Shown here piece by piece: positions 1 to 11,430 of a stretch of DNA of 64,000 nt; the first letter of the stretch is position 1, and each line of letters begins with the position of its first letter. A model generated the notes under the pieces. It was not told where the DNA came from. It worked only from the letters and a program-made list of their open reading frames with translations, and searched no databases. The position numbers and the translations under genes are program-made. This DNA comes from Sisyra terminalis (lineage: Eukaryota > Arthropoda > Insecta > Neuroptera > Sisyridae). The DNA lies in assembly GCA_958496175.1 (NCBI GenBank), contig OY292274.1:55996630-56060629 (forward strand). Direction: 5' to 3'.

Positions 1-130
1 AACTAAATTGATAATGTATGTCTTGAAGATAAATTACAATAGGTGTAAAGAAAAATGCTGCTGCTTGCTAAGGGTTGCTAAGGGTTTAAATGTTTCACGA
101 AAATATATTTTTTCAATTCTGAATCATTGA
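1..130 (+). mobile_element. Helitron 3'-region fragment (copy 1)
   Basis: The first ~95 bases align by eye with 59323-59410, sharing the series 'ttgata..gta', 'tcttgaag.taa', 'gctgc', 'gttg.taaggg'. That second copy ends in a Helitron-type hairpin plus CTAA. Here the terminal hairpin is missing, and the left part is cut by the window edge. Not coding. Confidence 0.5.
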
Positions 131-3100
131 GAAAAACTCAAGCGAACTACTCGTAATTCATTACTTTTTAATGTAGAAATTATTAATCGAAGAATATTTT
201 TAGAATATTTTTTCTAATCAAGATGATGACAATTATAAATAGAATTTTTAAATTCGCTGGAAGTCTCCGGATTATTACCTCATAATCTGTAATTAAAAGT
301 CGGATCAGTAATCATTGATGTGTCGTGGAACATATAGACTAACCACGTCTTTGTAATATCACCCAGCTTGCGGTGAAAAATTAATGAACAATATTATCGA
401 AGCAACAATATTGAAATGAAAATATAAAGGTGAAGACGTTGGGGTTCACACATCCCTATGATTCTGAACGGCAGGACGTGCGACTTGAAAGCATTACAAT
501 TTTCAGTGTAGTACCTTGCATATTTTGTACTGCCGATAAATAAATTGCAATATATGTTTTACGAATCGGCATCATTGTGATAAACAATTGGTCAACTCAA
601 TAATAATAAAGAAATGTTGTGACTTGTGATTGATTAGTAATTGGTAAATTTCAATAATCACGTAAAGTAAGATTAGAAATATAGAAGCAGAGGTAAATCA
701 TAAAATTTGTCTATATTAATTTGTTATATAAAATATATGTTTATTTCTCTGGCAGGTCAATGTATGCTTTCTACTAGTATATTAAAAATAACTATGAATG
801 AAGAAGTTAATGTGGAAATTTTATGTTTTATTGTATTACTGAAATAGTTAATGAATGTTTTACATACCCAAAAACAGTAAAAAATATTTCTTAAAGAAAA
901 TGTTCATAAAAATATCTATTATAAAATATCTTCAAATAGAATTTATATAATACCAACATTTGATTTGAAGGTATTATTTTTTTTCGTAATCTCCTTTTTT
1001 GAAATTCATGACTAAGAAAACAATTCCTCCGTATTAATTTCGAAAAAACAAATCAAATGTTTTGTATTTTATTCTCTCAAAAACAATAAATTAAATTATC
1101 TTAAAAAATAACTTAAAAATTTTATTTTTATAGTTTTTCCTTAGTCTATTCAATGATTTATTTTTTGAATAGCTTTTTATTTTTTTCCGATATAAAATTA
1201 ATTATTAAATGTTATTTAATATAATTAATCACCGTAGAAGAAATTCTACAAATGAAAAAAAAAATATTCGGAGAAGAAATGAAAAATATAAACGACAAAG
1301 AAAATAAGGTAAGACATAAGTAGGTACAGGATTAGCAATGAGGGATAGCATTTTCCAGACAAATTTACTTTTACTTTCTGCAGCTTTGTTCTAAACCCAA
1401 TTGATAAATATTTAATTTGCAATTGAAATAAATGCAAATAAATGCTTTTATAATCGTCATAATATTAGAATCATGATGATAATTTAAAATTTATAAATGC
1501 AAAGAGCAAATGAATCTTTCTCTCTATTTTTCTGTACTTTCGCTTAAGCTATGAAACTTACATTAAGTGGAACCATTTACATCTTATGATTTAAACTAAA
1601 ACGTAAAAAATTGAGTCAAAACTTTAAATGAATATGTTACAATTATTTTTATCAATTATATGCTAGAACATTCTAAAAAATAAGATATAAGGTATAAGAG
1701 AAAAAAGTAAGATATGAAAATTCTGAGAATTTTTATTTTTGAAAAAAAAAGAGTAACAATGATATGCTAAAATCGTCAAAAATGTATGTTTTATAAGTTT
1801 TTTTCTATAAAGTTATAAAATTCTTTAAGATCTAAAAAAAAATCTAAAAATATACAGAATTATTTTTATTGGGAACCTTTTGTTACGTCTCATAAATACT
1901 GAGAAAATATATCAGTCAAATGCCCTTGCTGAAATTGAAATTTCCAATAACACGTTAAGAAAAATAATGTAGAATTTAATTTAATTCTTCGAAAATTTTG
2001 ATCTTATAATTTTATTTTATTTTTTCAATAGCTGCGATTCTAGGATAAAGTATGCTAAATGAAGATAATTTGGTCAATATTCCTTTTGGGTTCAATTGTC
2101 TGATAAAGTTATCTGAGTTTATAAAAAATTAAAAATTTTAAAAAGAAGTCAACCACCAAAGTGAAAAATTACCCTTCTTATTACAGTTTTTGGCTTTGTT
2201 AAAACTGTAGGTACATCTTAAACAAGTTTAAAGGTACTAATGTAAAGTATTTAGTGAAGTTGACAATGAAAAGTTTGTTTCGGTTTGAAGTTTTGTAGCT
2301 TTAAAGTTAACAGAAGTTTACCGTAACAAAGCAAATATTTTGTGTGAAACTGCGACAATGATAAAGGTAATTTTTGCAAAAAATAAAATAACTTTAGGTT
2401 CAAGACACAAACTTGATTTACCTATTTATCAGTCTTAAAATTATAACCGTTAATTTTAAAGGAATTCTGCCCAAATTTTATTTATTTTTATAATTTATGA
2501 ATTACAATTATAAGACGAATAATAATTGGTAAATATTATATAGCTAAAAAGTATTACATTCAATGAAGCATGAAGCATGATTTATGAAGCTTAATTTATT
2601 TTATTGTATCATTTTGAAAGTATTTATACCTTTACCATTTTTGAAACAAAATAATCCAATTTAATCAGATTAACCAGAAGCTTTATAATTGAAAATACGC
2701 AATGAAGTGCATACTGATCCTTTAATCACAAATTCATTTGATACAAAAATTAAGCTTTTGTTCAGGTATTATTTTTTCGGTATACATTAGAATTATGATT
2801 AACGTTATTTAAATTCATGATTATATTTCAAAATATTAAGTTGATGCGTATGAAATGTCGGGTTTTGAAAAGAATATTTAACACTACATACCATTTTTCA
2901 AAATCTATTTATTTTATCAAAATATGCTTTATTCGCTCCAATACACTTTTCTTAGTGAGATTTTAAGGTATAGATGATCTTTAAAATCAAAAAACTTCCA
3001 TAACTAATTGTTCAAACTGTCTTTATTGGCATACTACTTAGCCCGTAAAACAGATCTATGTAAAGATTTAAGAAAATTAAAATTACTTTGCTAGAGATAC

Positions 3101-4260
3101 GGTGAATATGATAAATGCTGCAAAACTGTATACTTCGATGAAATCTGGAAAAAATCAGATTAATAACGATCAACGCACGTTTCACTAATCCAGCTTTTTT
3201 CGCTCGGTTAGTTCGTGCGGTACCCACTTATCCATTTTCTTCCCCTTTCCAATTTGAGAAATATGTCAATATATTGCTTTATATATATTCCATAATGATA
3301 CAGTTAAAAGTTAAATGTGCAGTTAAATTTGCACCCTCGAAATTCATTCTGATTAACATTTTTCACAAACGTGTTGGATCACAGTTTGATGTTGAAAAAT
3401 CATCAAAATTATTTATTTTCAAACTAACGCTGCACTTTACGATTAGTAACAATATACTATACATCTCAACGGTTTTTTTTAAGTTTCTTGTTGCTTTTCA
3501 CCATTATTATCTATTTTATACTCGAACACTAATAAAGTACATTAGCATTGGTTGAATTCATATCAATACAAAATTGAAAACAAATAATAAAATATATCTT
3601 TTCGAGAAAATCTGCTTTGTTGAGTAGAATGATTATAAGTTCAAGATTTTACCAAAAACGAAAGCAGAAAGACAAACATATGTATGTAAGAGAAATCATA
3701 CATTTCATATGCAGGAACCCATTATATCTTAGGATTACAAAACATACCTACTATCGCAAATTATGACAAATTATTACACTTCATAAGTCAATTGTTCAAT
3801 TATTTTTACCGACAACTTCTGCAAAGACTATTTTAATATAATAAATAAAATCTATTTTATAAAAATGAGTTGAGACGTGTGGGTCTTGCAAAAGCTTGAA
3901 AGCGTCTGGACCGCTTTGGCACATTTTGGTGTTGAATTATTTGTCGAAGGCAAAGGAAGTTTTAAATGATAAGAAAACAGGAAGAAGTTGTAAGGAAAAC
4001 AGTAAAAGCAATAAAAAAGATTTCCCTACATAAACTGTTAATACCTGTCAAATTGGCCAAATAGCCAGAATAGGCGCTGACACCAATAAATATTTGACAA
4101 CAAACGGATATGTCATTTCATGGCTTTGTTATTTAACAAAAGTACTGCCATTTCCTTTTATGTACATATTTTACTTAATATTTATTGTAATCTACAACAA
4201 TTGGGGAAATGACAATCATTCGTCAATATTGTAAGGCGTTAAAATACAGCAGTCAATCTT
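131..4260. other. AT-rich gene-free stretch
   Basis: No reading frame here resembles a protein family, and no repeat with clear ends was found. The short open frames near 1.25, 3.0 and 3.3 kb encode low-complexity residues typical of AT-rich noise. The interval lies 3' of the receptor gene's last visible exon, so it may be receptor intron. I looked on the minus strand for TM3-TM7 receptor exons and found none. Confidence 0.5.
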
Positions 4261-4430
4261 TCTGGGTCATATTGTGCTGGTGGAAAAGTAAAATTGCCAC
4301 AATTGGTCCCACCACAAGATCCATTACGCTCGTTTGTATATGAGATAGGAAATGATTTTAAAAACTCCTTGGCCAATATTCAAAAATATAACAGTTTTTT
4401 TTAAATGACGTCGTTTGACGCAGAAAACAA
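4261..4430 (+). pseudogene. Helitron Rep/helicase-protein fragment
   Basis: The plus strand reads CAGGKVKLPQL, PPQDPLRSF, then NSLANIQKYNS and, after a frame slip in a T/A run, MTSFDAEN. This order matches the conserved block of Helitron proteins just before the Rep domain (family pattern: C..GKV.LP.L..PP.PL..L...S..F..NIR.YNS.FQMTSFGA). Only about 55 residues survive, with a frameshift near 4400, so it is a relic. Three Helitron 3' ends elsewhere in the window fit a genome with Helitron activity. Confidence 0.6.
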
Positions 4431-4548
4431 ATATTATGTTTAAGGAAGTATTGAAGAAAACAGGAACATTTCCAGTAAGCTCCCAGTCCTTGACTAATAG
4501 CGATCTTAGGATCGATTTGGCTAAGAGAATAATTCAATTTCGAGGAAC
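4424..4548 (+). repeat. Dispersed repeat G, copy 1 (once-coding?)
   Basis: About 125 bp similar to 34214-34090 on the other strand. Both copies read in one frame as a peptide with KKTGTFPVS, then SDLR and LAK. Conservation of frame between two diverged copies suggests descent from a coding segment of an unidentified mobile element. I do not recognise the protein. Confidence 0.5.
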
Positions 4549-4684
4549 ACAAACAGAGAAAATCAAAAATATTTTTAGAAATATCTACCTTTGTCTTTAA
4601 ACTCATGAATAGGTGCGAATTTAAGAATTTTTTGTATGCGTATGAGTTTTAACATGTTTAATGTTTTATTGGTGTAAATCTAAA

Positions 4685-4934
4685 TAAGTAAAATATTTTT
4701 TTTTAAATAAGAAGAAAATTCAGGTTATTTAAGATGTTTTTGTTTTTTATTTTTTATTTAATATTTTTTTGTTCAATTAGCTACGTTTCGTTACTAATCG
4801 TAACTTCCTCAGGCTTCTTGATTCACAAAATTCACTAATTGAACAATAAAAATATTAAATAAAAAATAAAAAACAAAAACATCTTAAATAACCTGAATTT
4901 TCTTCTTATTTTTTATCATCTATTAAGTAAAATA
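4685..4934. mobile_element. Long-hairpin MITE with 11-bp target duplication
   Basis: Arms 4706-4780 and 4835-4910 are reverse complements apart from one small indel in a T-run. They enclose a 54-base loop. The unit lies between two copies of TAAGTAAAATA (4685-4695 and 4924-4934), which look like an 11-bp target-site duplication. Long inverted arms with a 9-11-bp duplication fit Mutator-like nonautonomous elements, but superfamily is inference. The near-identical arms imply recent insertion or gene conversion. No coding capacity. Confidence 0.65.
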
Positions 4935-5295
4935 CAATATTTAGTAATTTAATTGTAAATAATTATTGTTATTGATGGTAATTTAATAGAAATGTAGCAA
5001 TATTACCGATATCAATTAATTTTTGCAATTCAATTCTAGCTGGTTTGCCGGGTCCTCTGATATATTATACAAAAATATTTGCATATAATATAATCAAGTA
5101 CATATCAATTGTAACACAGGCAACTTGTAAAATGTTTTTTTAAATGTTAAATACATTTAATTATATTATTATCATATTATTCCCATACACAAAAGAATTT
5201 AATGAAACCATGAAATGAAATTTGGTTTGTTTGTAAAAACATTAAAAATATTATTAAATTGTATGTATACGAAAAATTCAAGTATATGCTTAAAT

Positions 5296-5610
5296 GGTGA
5301 TATGAAATAACATAGTGAAAGCATTAAGGCCAAAATATGCAGTACGAAATAATGGCAGGTATAAATATTTTATTCTGGAATTTGGAACCAGTTTGAGATA
5401 ATTCTTATTTGTTGTCAATTGTACATACATTTACAACTGTTTCCGAATCCATAAATGGCACCTTTGAATCTGCCTTTTTCTCACATTTTGGTCTTCAAGG
5501 TTTTACTATGCTCTTTCAAAGCACCAATTGAGACCAGGTAAAATTCCTTACAATTTTACGCCAGCTTGGAATTAAGCCAGTTTTGGTCACAATATTGAAC
5601 ATTATGGAAC
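5296..5610 (+). repeat. Dispersed repeat A, copy 1
   Basis: Begins 'ggtgatatgaaataacat' and ends 'attatggaac'. The same start, middle ('acaactgtttccgaatcc', 'ctgcctttttctcac') and end recur at 57985-58182, where about 115 bases before the end are missing. Noncoding; probably a MITE or a fragment of a larger element. Confidence 0.7.
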
Positions 5611-6559
5611 ATAAATTGATAAAATTAATCTAATATTCGAATTTTGATTATAATTTTATGTTTTTAAATCGGTGAAGTGTACACTGTTTTTCTTTAAATT
5701 TCAACCAAGGTGGAATTAAAAAATTTTAATAACTGCATTATGGAGCTTATTTGAGTATTTAAATATTTCTTGAGCAAAAATACTTCAAAACGTTTTCAAA
5801 AGTTTACATTTTTTTGCAAAAAAAAAAGTAATGTGGCTTATCACAAATGATGTGAGTTTTATTTCTAAAATCAACAGCAATAATATTCTCTCAAAATTAC
5901 ATTTACTTTGAACTCTTATTTAAACATACTTTTAATTAAAATTTTGAACTCATTTGCATGAATAAAAAGTCGTACTTATACTTCACTTTTTTACCGTTTT
6001 GAAAGATAATTATCTTAAACTGGTAATTTCATTATAATTAAAGAACAATAAAAGGATATTTTTTAGAAATACTTTTTGCTTAATACTTTCTTTCAAACGA
6101 ATAAAATTTATTCAAAAAAGAAAGAACTTTATTGCGTTGTATTTTTCTTAAGATATTAATGACAATTTAAAAATTTAAATTAGTTGAAGAGCAATAACTA
6201 ATCAAATAATTTTATTTAAAAAAAACCAGAAAATGTTCCTCTACAGTTGAAATTATAAAATTGAAGATCCAAAGTACGTATCAGGAAATTTAATTTTTCT
6301 TTATGTTTGGTTACTTATAAGTAATTTTGATCAAAATAATTCAATTTCCTTCATTTACTTTCTTCAAATGTATGCCTCCTGGTAAAATTGATTTAGCTGA
6401 AATTTCATTATTAATTGTATTTTCGATCTAACTTGAATTTTTTAACGTTATTTTTCTTTTATCAGAAAGTATAATTTTAGAGATTATGTATATTATGGGG
6501 GGAAATACGTGTAGTGGATTTGAAATATCTCTTCTTTTGCTTCATATGTAGCTTGTAAA
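5611..6559. other. Gene-free AT-rich stretch
   Basis: No gene or bounded repeat seen. Confidence 0.5.
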
Positions 6560-6819
6560 ATTATTTAAAAATATATTATTAAAATTTTCGCAGGTTATTT
6601 CACAAGTAGCGTTCATAATTACCTCAAATATTAAAGACTTAATAATAAAAAAAAAAAGTTATAGGATTTAAAAGTAAAGTTTGACTAATTATGATTAACT
6701 TTTTTTCCTACCAAAACATGACCTTATATGGAAGTTTAGGTTTCGGTTTCGACCAAAACTGAGATTGGTGCTAAAATTCGGTTTCGACCGTAAAAACTTA
6801 ATTTGGTCGGACACCAAAT
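6560..6819 (+). repeat. Repeat F copy 1 (TTTCGGTTTCG-rich end)
   Basis: Contains 'ggaagtttaggtttcggttt' and ends 'ttggtcggacacc'. The reverse complement of 19909-20060 matches through 'gactaatt.t.attaactttttt', 'atgac' and 'tatggaagttt.ggtttcgg', then ends 'cagacact'. A related end lies at 23735-23831. Probably the end of a DNA transposon. Confidence 0.55.
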
Positions 6820-8013
6820 ATATACGAATAGAGAACCTCAAAGTTTCAATAAAATATTACCTTACATAGTAAAAAAATCGTGCTAATTACCCTAAATATG
6901 CCATCCTTTACCGATTTCTCTTCTAAAGATAAAGAAATGATTAACTTTTATGGATGCTATGGTGAATTAGGAATTACTAAATAATCAAAAGCTTTTCAAA
7001 ATTATAAACACAACATTTTTGTTTAGTGTAAACTTCTATCACTACCATTGTCTGAAGAATTACAAAATAAATAATTTATTCAAATTGCATTTGAAAAGCT
7101 CTTCTAATTGCCATTTCAGACTAATACAAATGTTATTTCAGACAGGAATAGTGTAAATGGAAAAGAAAATGAAAGAAAATTGGCAAAAACGGATAATTAA
7201 TGGTAATGTACTTTCTATCTGAAGTACCTACAAGAACTTTTAGGTCATTATTTCGTTTATATTTGTTTTACTAAATATAATTCCTTTAAAGATGGTGTTT
7301 TCTTAGGTAATGAAATTTATCTTTCAGATAAAATTTTGTTTGGAGCATAAACAAAACATCCGTATTTTGCTGATATTTGTACGATCTTTGTATGATATTT
7401 GTAGGATTAACCTGTAGGGTTTATCTAGAAGATAATTTTTCATCTAATAAATAGCTATCATAAGACTATGGTTTACTCATCCAAGAATGGAAATACCGGC
7501 TCTTTGAATTATAAACTTTTTGGTGAAGTTTATTTTTTATTTCCTAGGATCGCGAAATAAAGTTATTAACTAATAGGTTTAAACATATACCTATTAGACC
7601 ATTTAAACATAAACATGTATTCAGTGTTTCTTTTTTCATGTATATATTATTTTAAGAACTAGAAATATTGCAAAATGAATTATTAATTCTCAAATTTATA
7701 TTCATTCATTGGGATTCTTGAAATAATTCAATTTTCTTTTATAAATTTCAGTAAGAATTTCATTATGTAAAAGCTTATTGAAAGCGTTTTGTGTTATGAT
7801 TATAGTTTTAATAAAATATACGCAGAATATCATGATAAAAACTTGGCATTCAGATTTATTTTTCGTTGAGACTAATAATAATAAAATGAAATTATGAATT
7901 TATTTGAAAACAAATTCCTCTTAAGAGGTTTATATTGTGGCAAACATAAATAAGAAAATCGTACTACTTACTTTCTGAAAACTTTATAGGATTACAGAAT
8001 TCAAAAGACTTAC
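6820..8013. other. Gene-free stretch 3' of the receptor TM2 exon
   Basis: If the receptor model is right, this is the start of the intron that follows the TM2 exon. No further receptor exon or bounded repeat was seen. Confidence 0.5.
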
Positions 8014-8179
8014 TTCAGGATCATTGAAGGATATACTTTGGCCATCTGTAATAAAACGCGTGTTTGGCATGGCAAGTCCATCGACAAATAATGTATCCTT
8101 TAATAAAGCCATAAAAGCTCGCATGCTGAACGACATGAACAAATGCATGTGTAAACGATTCCGAGCACATTGAAGTTTT
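8014..8179 (-). CDS. PTH-receptor-like class B GPCR, TM2 exon
   Basis: This 166-nt minus-strand exon has an acceptor ending ttttgcag and donor GAA|GTAAGT. It completes the split Lys codon of the preceding exon and adds 55 codons. It reads intracellular loop 1 (KLQCARNRL), TM2 (HMHLFMSFSMRAFMALLKD) and the start of extracellular loop 1. The CARN..HMHLF.SF.(M/L)RA pattern is that of parathyroid-hormone receptors, rather than the calcitonin/DH31 or DH44 receptors, whose loop 1 differs. The exon ends in phase 0. The next exon, expected to carry TM3, was not found to the left. Confidence 0.85.
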
Positions 8180-10037
8180 CTGCAAAAATTAAATAGGATT
8201 TATTATAAACTAGAAATAAAGGTATAAACTGGTAAACTATAAACTAATAAACTAATACGTTTACATTTATGCACGTAAGAAATCCAAATTAAATGTATAA
8301 AAGTCGTTACTTTACGTTATTCAAATTTGGCTTTGCAGAAAATAATCTTCAAGATACATTTCGAAAGAATATTCAATTATTTTTTTTTTAATTAAATATT
8401 CATAACCTGATGTTTTTATTTCATAAAGCTTTTCATAGATTTTACATATTTGGATTGAAGTAAAATAAATTATAAACAAAATTCAAAGTTTAAATATTTC
8501 TATTAAAAATTTATGTAAATTAAACTTCTAAAGTTCACCATTTACTGAAATTACAAGTAGAAATGAAGATAACTTTTTGTTATAATCGTAACAACTCTCA
8601 CCATTTTACGAAAATAAAGCAATTTTCTTCTTTAAAATTACCTAATTAAGATTAAGATCAAATACTTTGGCTAACTTGCTTTGTAAAATTAAATTAAAAT
8701 TACCGGCTTGACTTCATTTATATGTTTATCTAAATCTCATAACAATAATTCGATTAAAATTTGTATAAATTTAATGAGATTGCATTGTATTTGAATTAAA
8801 ATATATGTGTTGTAGGGAAATTATATTTTATGTTTTATTTAGAGTAGATAAAAAATTATAATTTTTACTTTTTAAAATGATATCATCACTAAAATCACAT
8901 AAAATCACTAGCCAATTGACTAAATACTGACTTTTAATTTCATATTGACAATAAGCATATATGTACCTAATTTAAAGTGTTAAATATAAGACAAATAATA
9001 AGTTAAATATATTAAAGTAAAACAATGTAATAAAATGTAATAAAAATTTAAACTATTTTCTAAAATCACTTGGTATGTTTGATTTTTTATTGAAAGTTAA
9101 TTTTAAGCTTTTTTTCTTGCAGTTTCACAAACGTTATTAATTGATCCCGGTTTGAAATTTCCTTGCATTCAAATTCGAGAATTTAGCAACTGAAATTCAG
9201 GATCTGTATTAAGAGTTGTAGAACGTTAAAAAAAATTATTTCGAAACGCAAAAAGAAAAGTAAAGCTTTATGCAAAGCTTTTCGTTTAATGGTGTAACTT
9301 CTATCATATCCCTTAGGATGCCACTGCTATAGAAATCGGTTGCAATAGGCATGTCGTTCAAAAGACGATACTAGAAAAAATATCAGGAACAGAACATAAA
9401 ATCGTCAAATTGTTGTGTCTATTAACAATACTTTACTACTTCTTTTGAAAATTATAATTAAAATGCATATGTTTATATTACATCTTAATTCAATGCGTAA
9501 GCCCAGAAAAATTAGTTTTCATAAATTTATAAGCATTAACGACAAAGGTAAACCTTTTTACTTATTTATGGATTTTTAGATGAATATTTTTTCTAATTCT
9601 CTTAAAAAATTATTATAAAATGAAAAATACCTTCTGACTGTTGTATTTATGGTTCAAATGGAAAAAGCTTTTTCAAAACTGATGTTTTTTTTTATAAATT
9701 ATGAATTTTAAATTGACCTACTTTACGCCTATAGAATTTATGATTGAATGATGATATTGAAAACTTTTATTTCTTAATTTGATTTATTAGGACTCCTATT
9801 CCAACAATCCCAAAACTTTTTCGATTTCATCATTTTTCGTACCAAGTGAAACTTTCATCAATATTTAAGAAAACAGCATAAAATATGAAATTTCTAAGAA
9901 AGTATTTTAAAAAAGTTTTGAAAGAACAAAAAGTTTATTTGAAATTGGAAATCAAATCAATCTTGATTATAAGTTTCGTTATCAGATTGTGAAACAATTA
10001 TAGGTAGGCATGGGTTCTTATCGACTTGGAAACTTAC
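8180..10037 (-). other. Receptor intron (1,858 bp)
   Basis: Bounded by the donor AA|GTAAGT at 10037 and the acceptor at 8180, phase 2. No other gene or clear repeat was seen inside. Confidence 0.7.
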
Positions 10038-10267
10038 TTAATAGATGAGAAGATAACAATTGCAATCACTAGCGTAGCTAAGGATACCCCATAACCAGTT
10101 TGAGATACAATTTTAATAACCGGGAACCATCGTTTAAATTCTTGATTATCTTCAATTGTTTTCGGAAATAGATCTGGTAAACATTCTGTGTAATTAGTCC
10201 ATGATTCGTTGGCATTCGTTTTTGTATACCATGTTCCATCGCCTCGGCAATATCGACTTGCTGAGTT
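10038..10267 (-). CDS. PTH-receptor-like class B GPCR, hormone-domain end and TM1 exon
   Basis: A 230-nt exon with acceptor gttattttcag|AAC and donor AA|GTAAGT. It starts NSASRYCRGDGTWY, continues ESWTNYTEC and runs through an extracellular linker into a hydrophobic TM1 (TGYGVSLATLVIAIVIF). The two cysteines are the fifth and sixth of the class B hormone-receptor fold; W.NYTEC is the canonical end of that fold, with likely N-glycosylation at NES and NYT. TM1 resembles the PTH-receptor GY.VSLA.L.(V/I)A pattern. It joins the 38.4-kb exon in phase 0 and the 8.1-kb exon in phase 2. It acts at the plasma membrane, and G-protein coupling is expected from the family. The ligand cannot be read from sequence. 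Confidence 0.88.
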
Positions 10268-10650
10268 CTGAAAATAACAAAAAATTTCGTTTTTATTTTG
10301 TCATTACTCCAAAACTAATGATTTATTGTTTTAATTTTGTTAATTAAGAAATTATTAGATTACCAATATAAGATTTCATAGATAACGTTAAGTTCATAAA
10401 TCAAATGAAATGAGTTTCCATTTTTAATTTTTATTGGATAATTCGAAATTAGAAAAATGCTTAAAATTGATATTATAATACTGATCAACGAAATTTTGTA
10501 ACAAGAAAAGTAAGCAATAATTTCGAAATATCTACCTAACCTCTCCACAAAATCATATGTATATTAATTTGAGTAGGTCTAGTTTCCGTGATATTTTGTA
10601 ACAATGTCTATGGTGTTATGAATATTTTGGGAATACAATACAAAATTGAA

Positions 10651-11430
10651 GAGTGGCGTTTATTTATTGATGCTTCAAAAACACCTTAAAGGCGGTTTTG
10701 TTACAATGGTAATAATCTTCCCTCTGTACCGGTAGGTTATGGTGCTTACATGAAAGAATCCTATGAAATAATGAAATTTCTTTTAGAAAAGATTAAATAT
10801 GACGAACATAAATGGAAAATTTGCGGAGATTTAAAAGTTGTTGCCCTTTTATTAGGATTGCAACTTGGGTATACAAAATTTTGTTGTTTTCTTTGTGAAT
10901 GGGACAGTAGGAATAGGGAAAACCATTACGAAAAAAAAAACTTTATGAAAGCAATGGATAAAAATGGCGCTGGATTTCAATACCTAAAAGAAAAATTCCC
11001 AAAAATCAGTGACGCTAAGCTTAAAAAAGGTGTGTTTGTAGGTCCTCAAATCAGGCAAGTGATAAAAGATGATATACCTAAAGAACAACTCGATGGTCCA
11101 GAAAAACCAGCTTGGAAAGCACTTATAAAAATCACTGAAAATTTTCTTGGAAATCACCGATCAAATGACTATAAAACTATTATCGAGGAACTTTTAGAGA
11201 ATTATAAAGCATAAGGCTGCAATATGTCCTTAAAAATACATTTTTTACATTCACATTTAGACTTTTTTCCCCCAAACTTGGGTGCCGTTAGTGATGAACA
11301 CGGGAAAAGATTCCACCAAGACATTTTTACCATTGAAAAACGACACCAGGAAAAATGGAGTGCAGCTATGCTGGCAGATTATTGCAGGGGATTATAGAAG
11401 GACGTTCCTGACGTAAAATATAGGAGAAAA
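10651..11430 (+). pseudogene. Decayed repeat-associated insect gene family, copy 1
   Basis: A 154-codon open frame (10750-11214) reads ICGDLKVVALLLGLQLGYT, CCFLCEWDSRNRENHY, then KKGVFVGPQIR and PAWKALIKI. The same frame continues past TAA at 11212 as GCNMSLKIHFLHSHLDFFP, NLGAVSDEHGKRFHQDI and ADYCRGL, then TAG. Upstream, WRLFIDASKTP runs into a stop and a 2-base loss before the open frame. I recall this protein as a multi-copy family in insect and hydrozoan genomes, behaving like a mobile-element gene; its function is unknown to me. Against that family, a block between NHYEKK and NFMKAMDK appears deleted. A second relic lies at 43914-44405. Stops and frameshifts make it a pseudogene. Confidence 0.75.

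Noticed and set aside
3012..3555. Open frames near 3.0-3.5 kb on both strands
   Set aside because: Low-complexity AT-rich composition, no motif, no splice or start context that stands out.
5037..5060. CTAGCTGGTTTGCCGGGTCC as another Helitron 3' end on the minus strand
   Set aside because: CTAG and a CCGG core are present, but the hairpin is poor and no upstream homology to the other copies was found.
1..8013. Receptor TM3-TM7 exons on the minus strand
   Set aside because: I looked for the W.C / YxW.L.EG..L (TM3) and GWG.P (TM4) class B motifs and found none.
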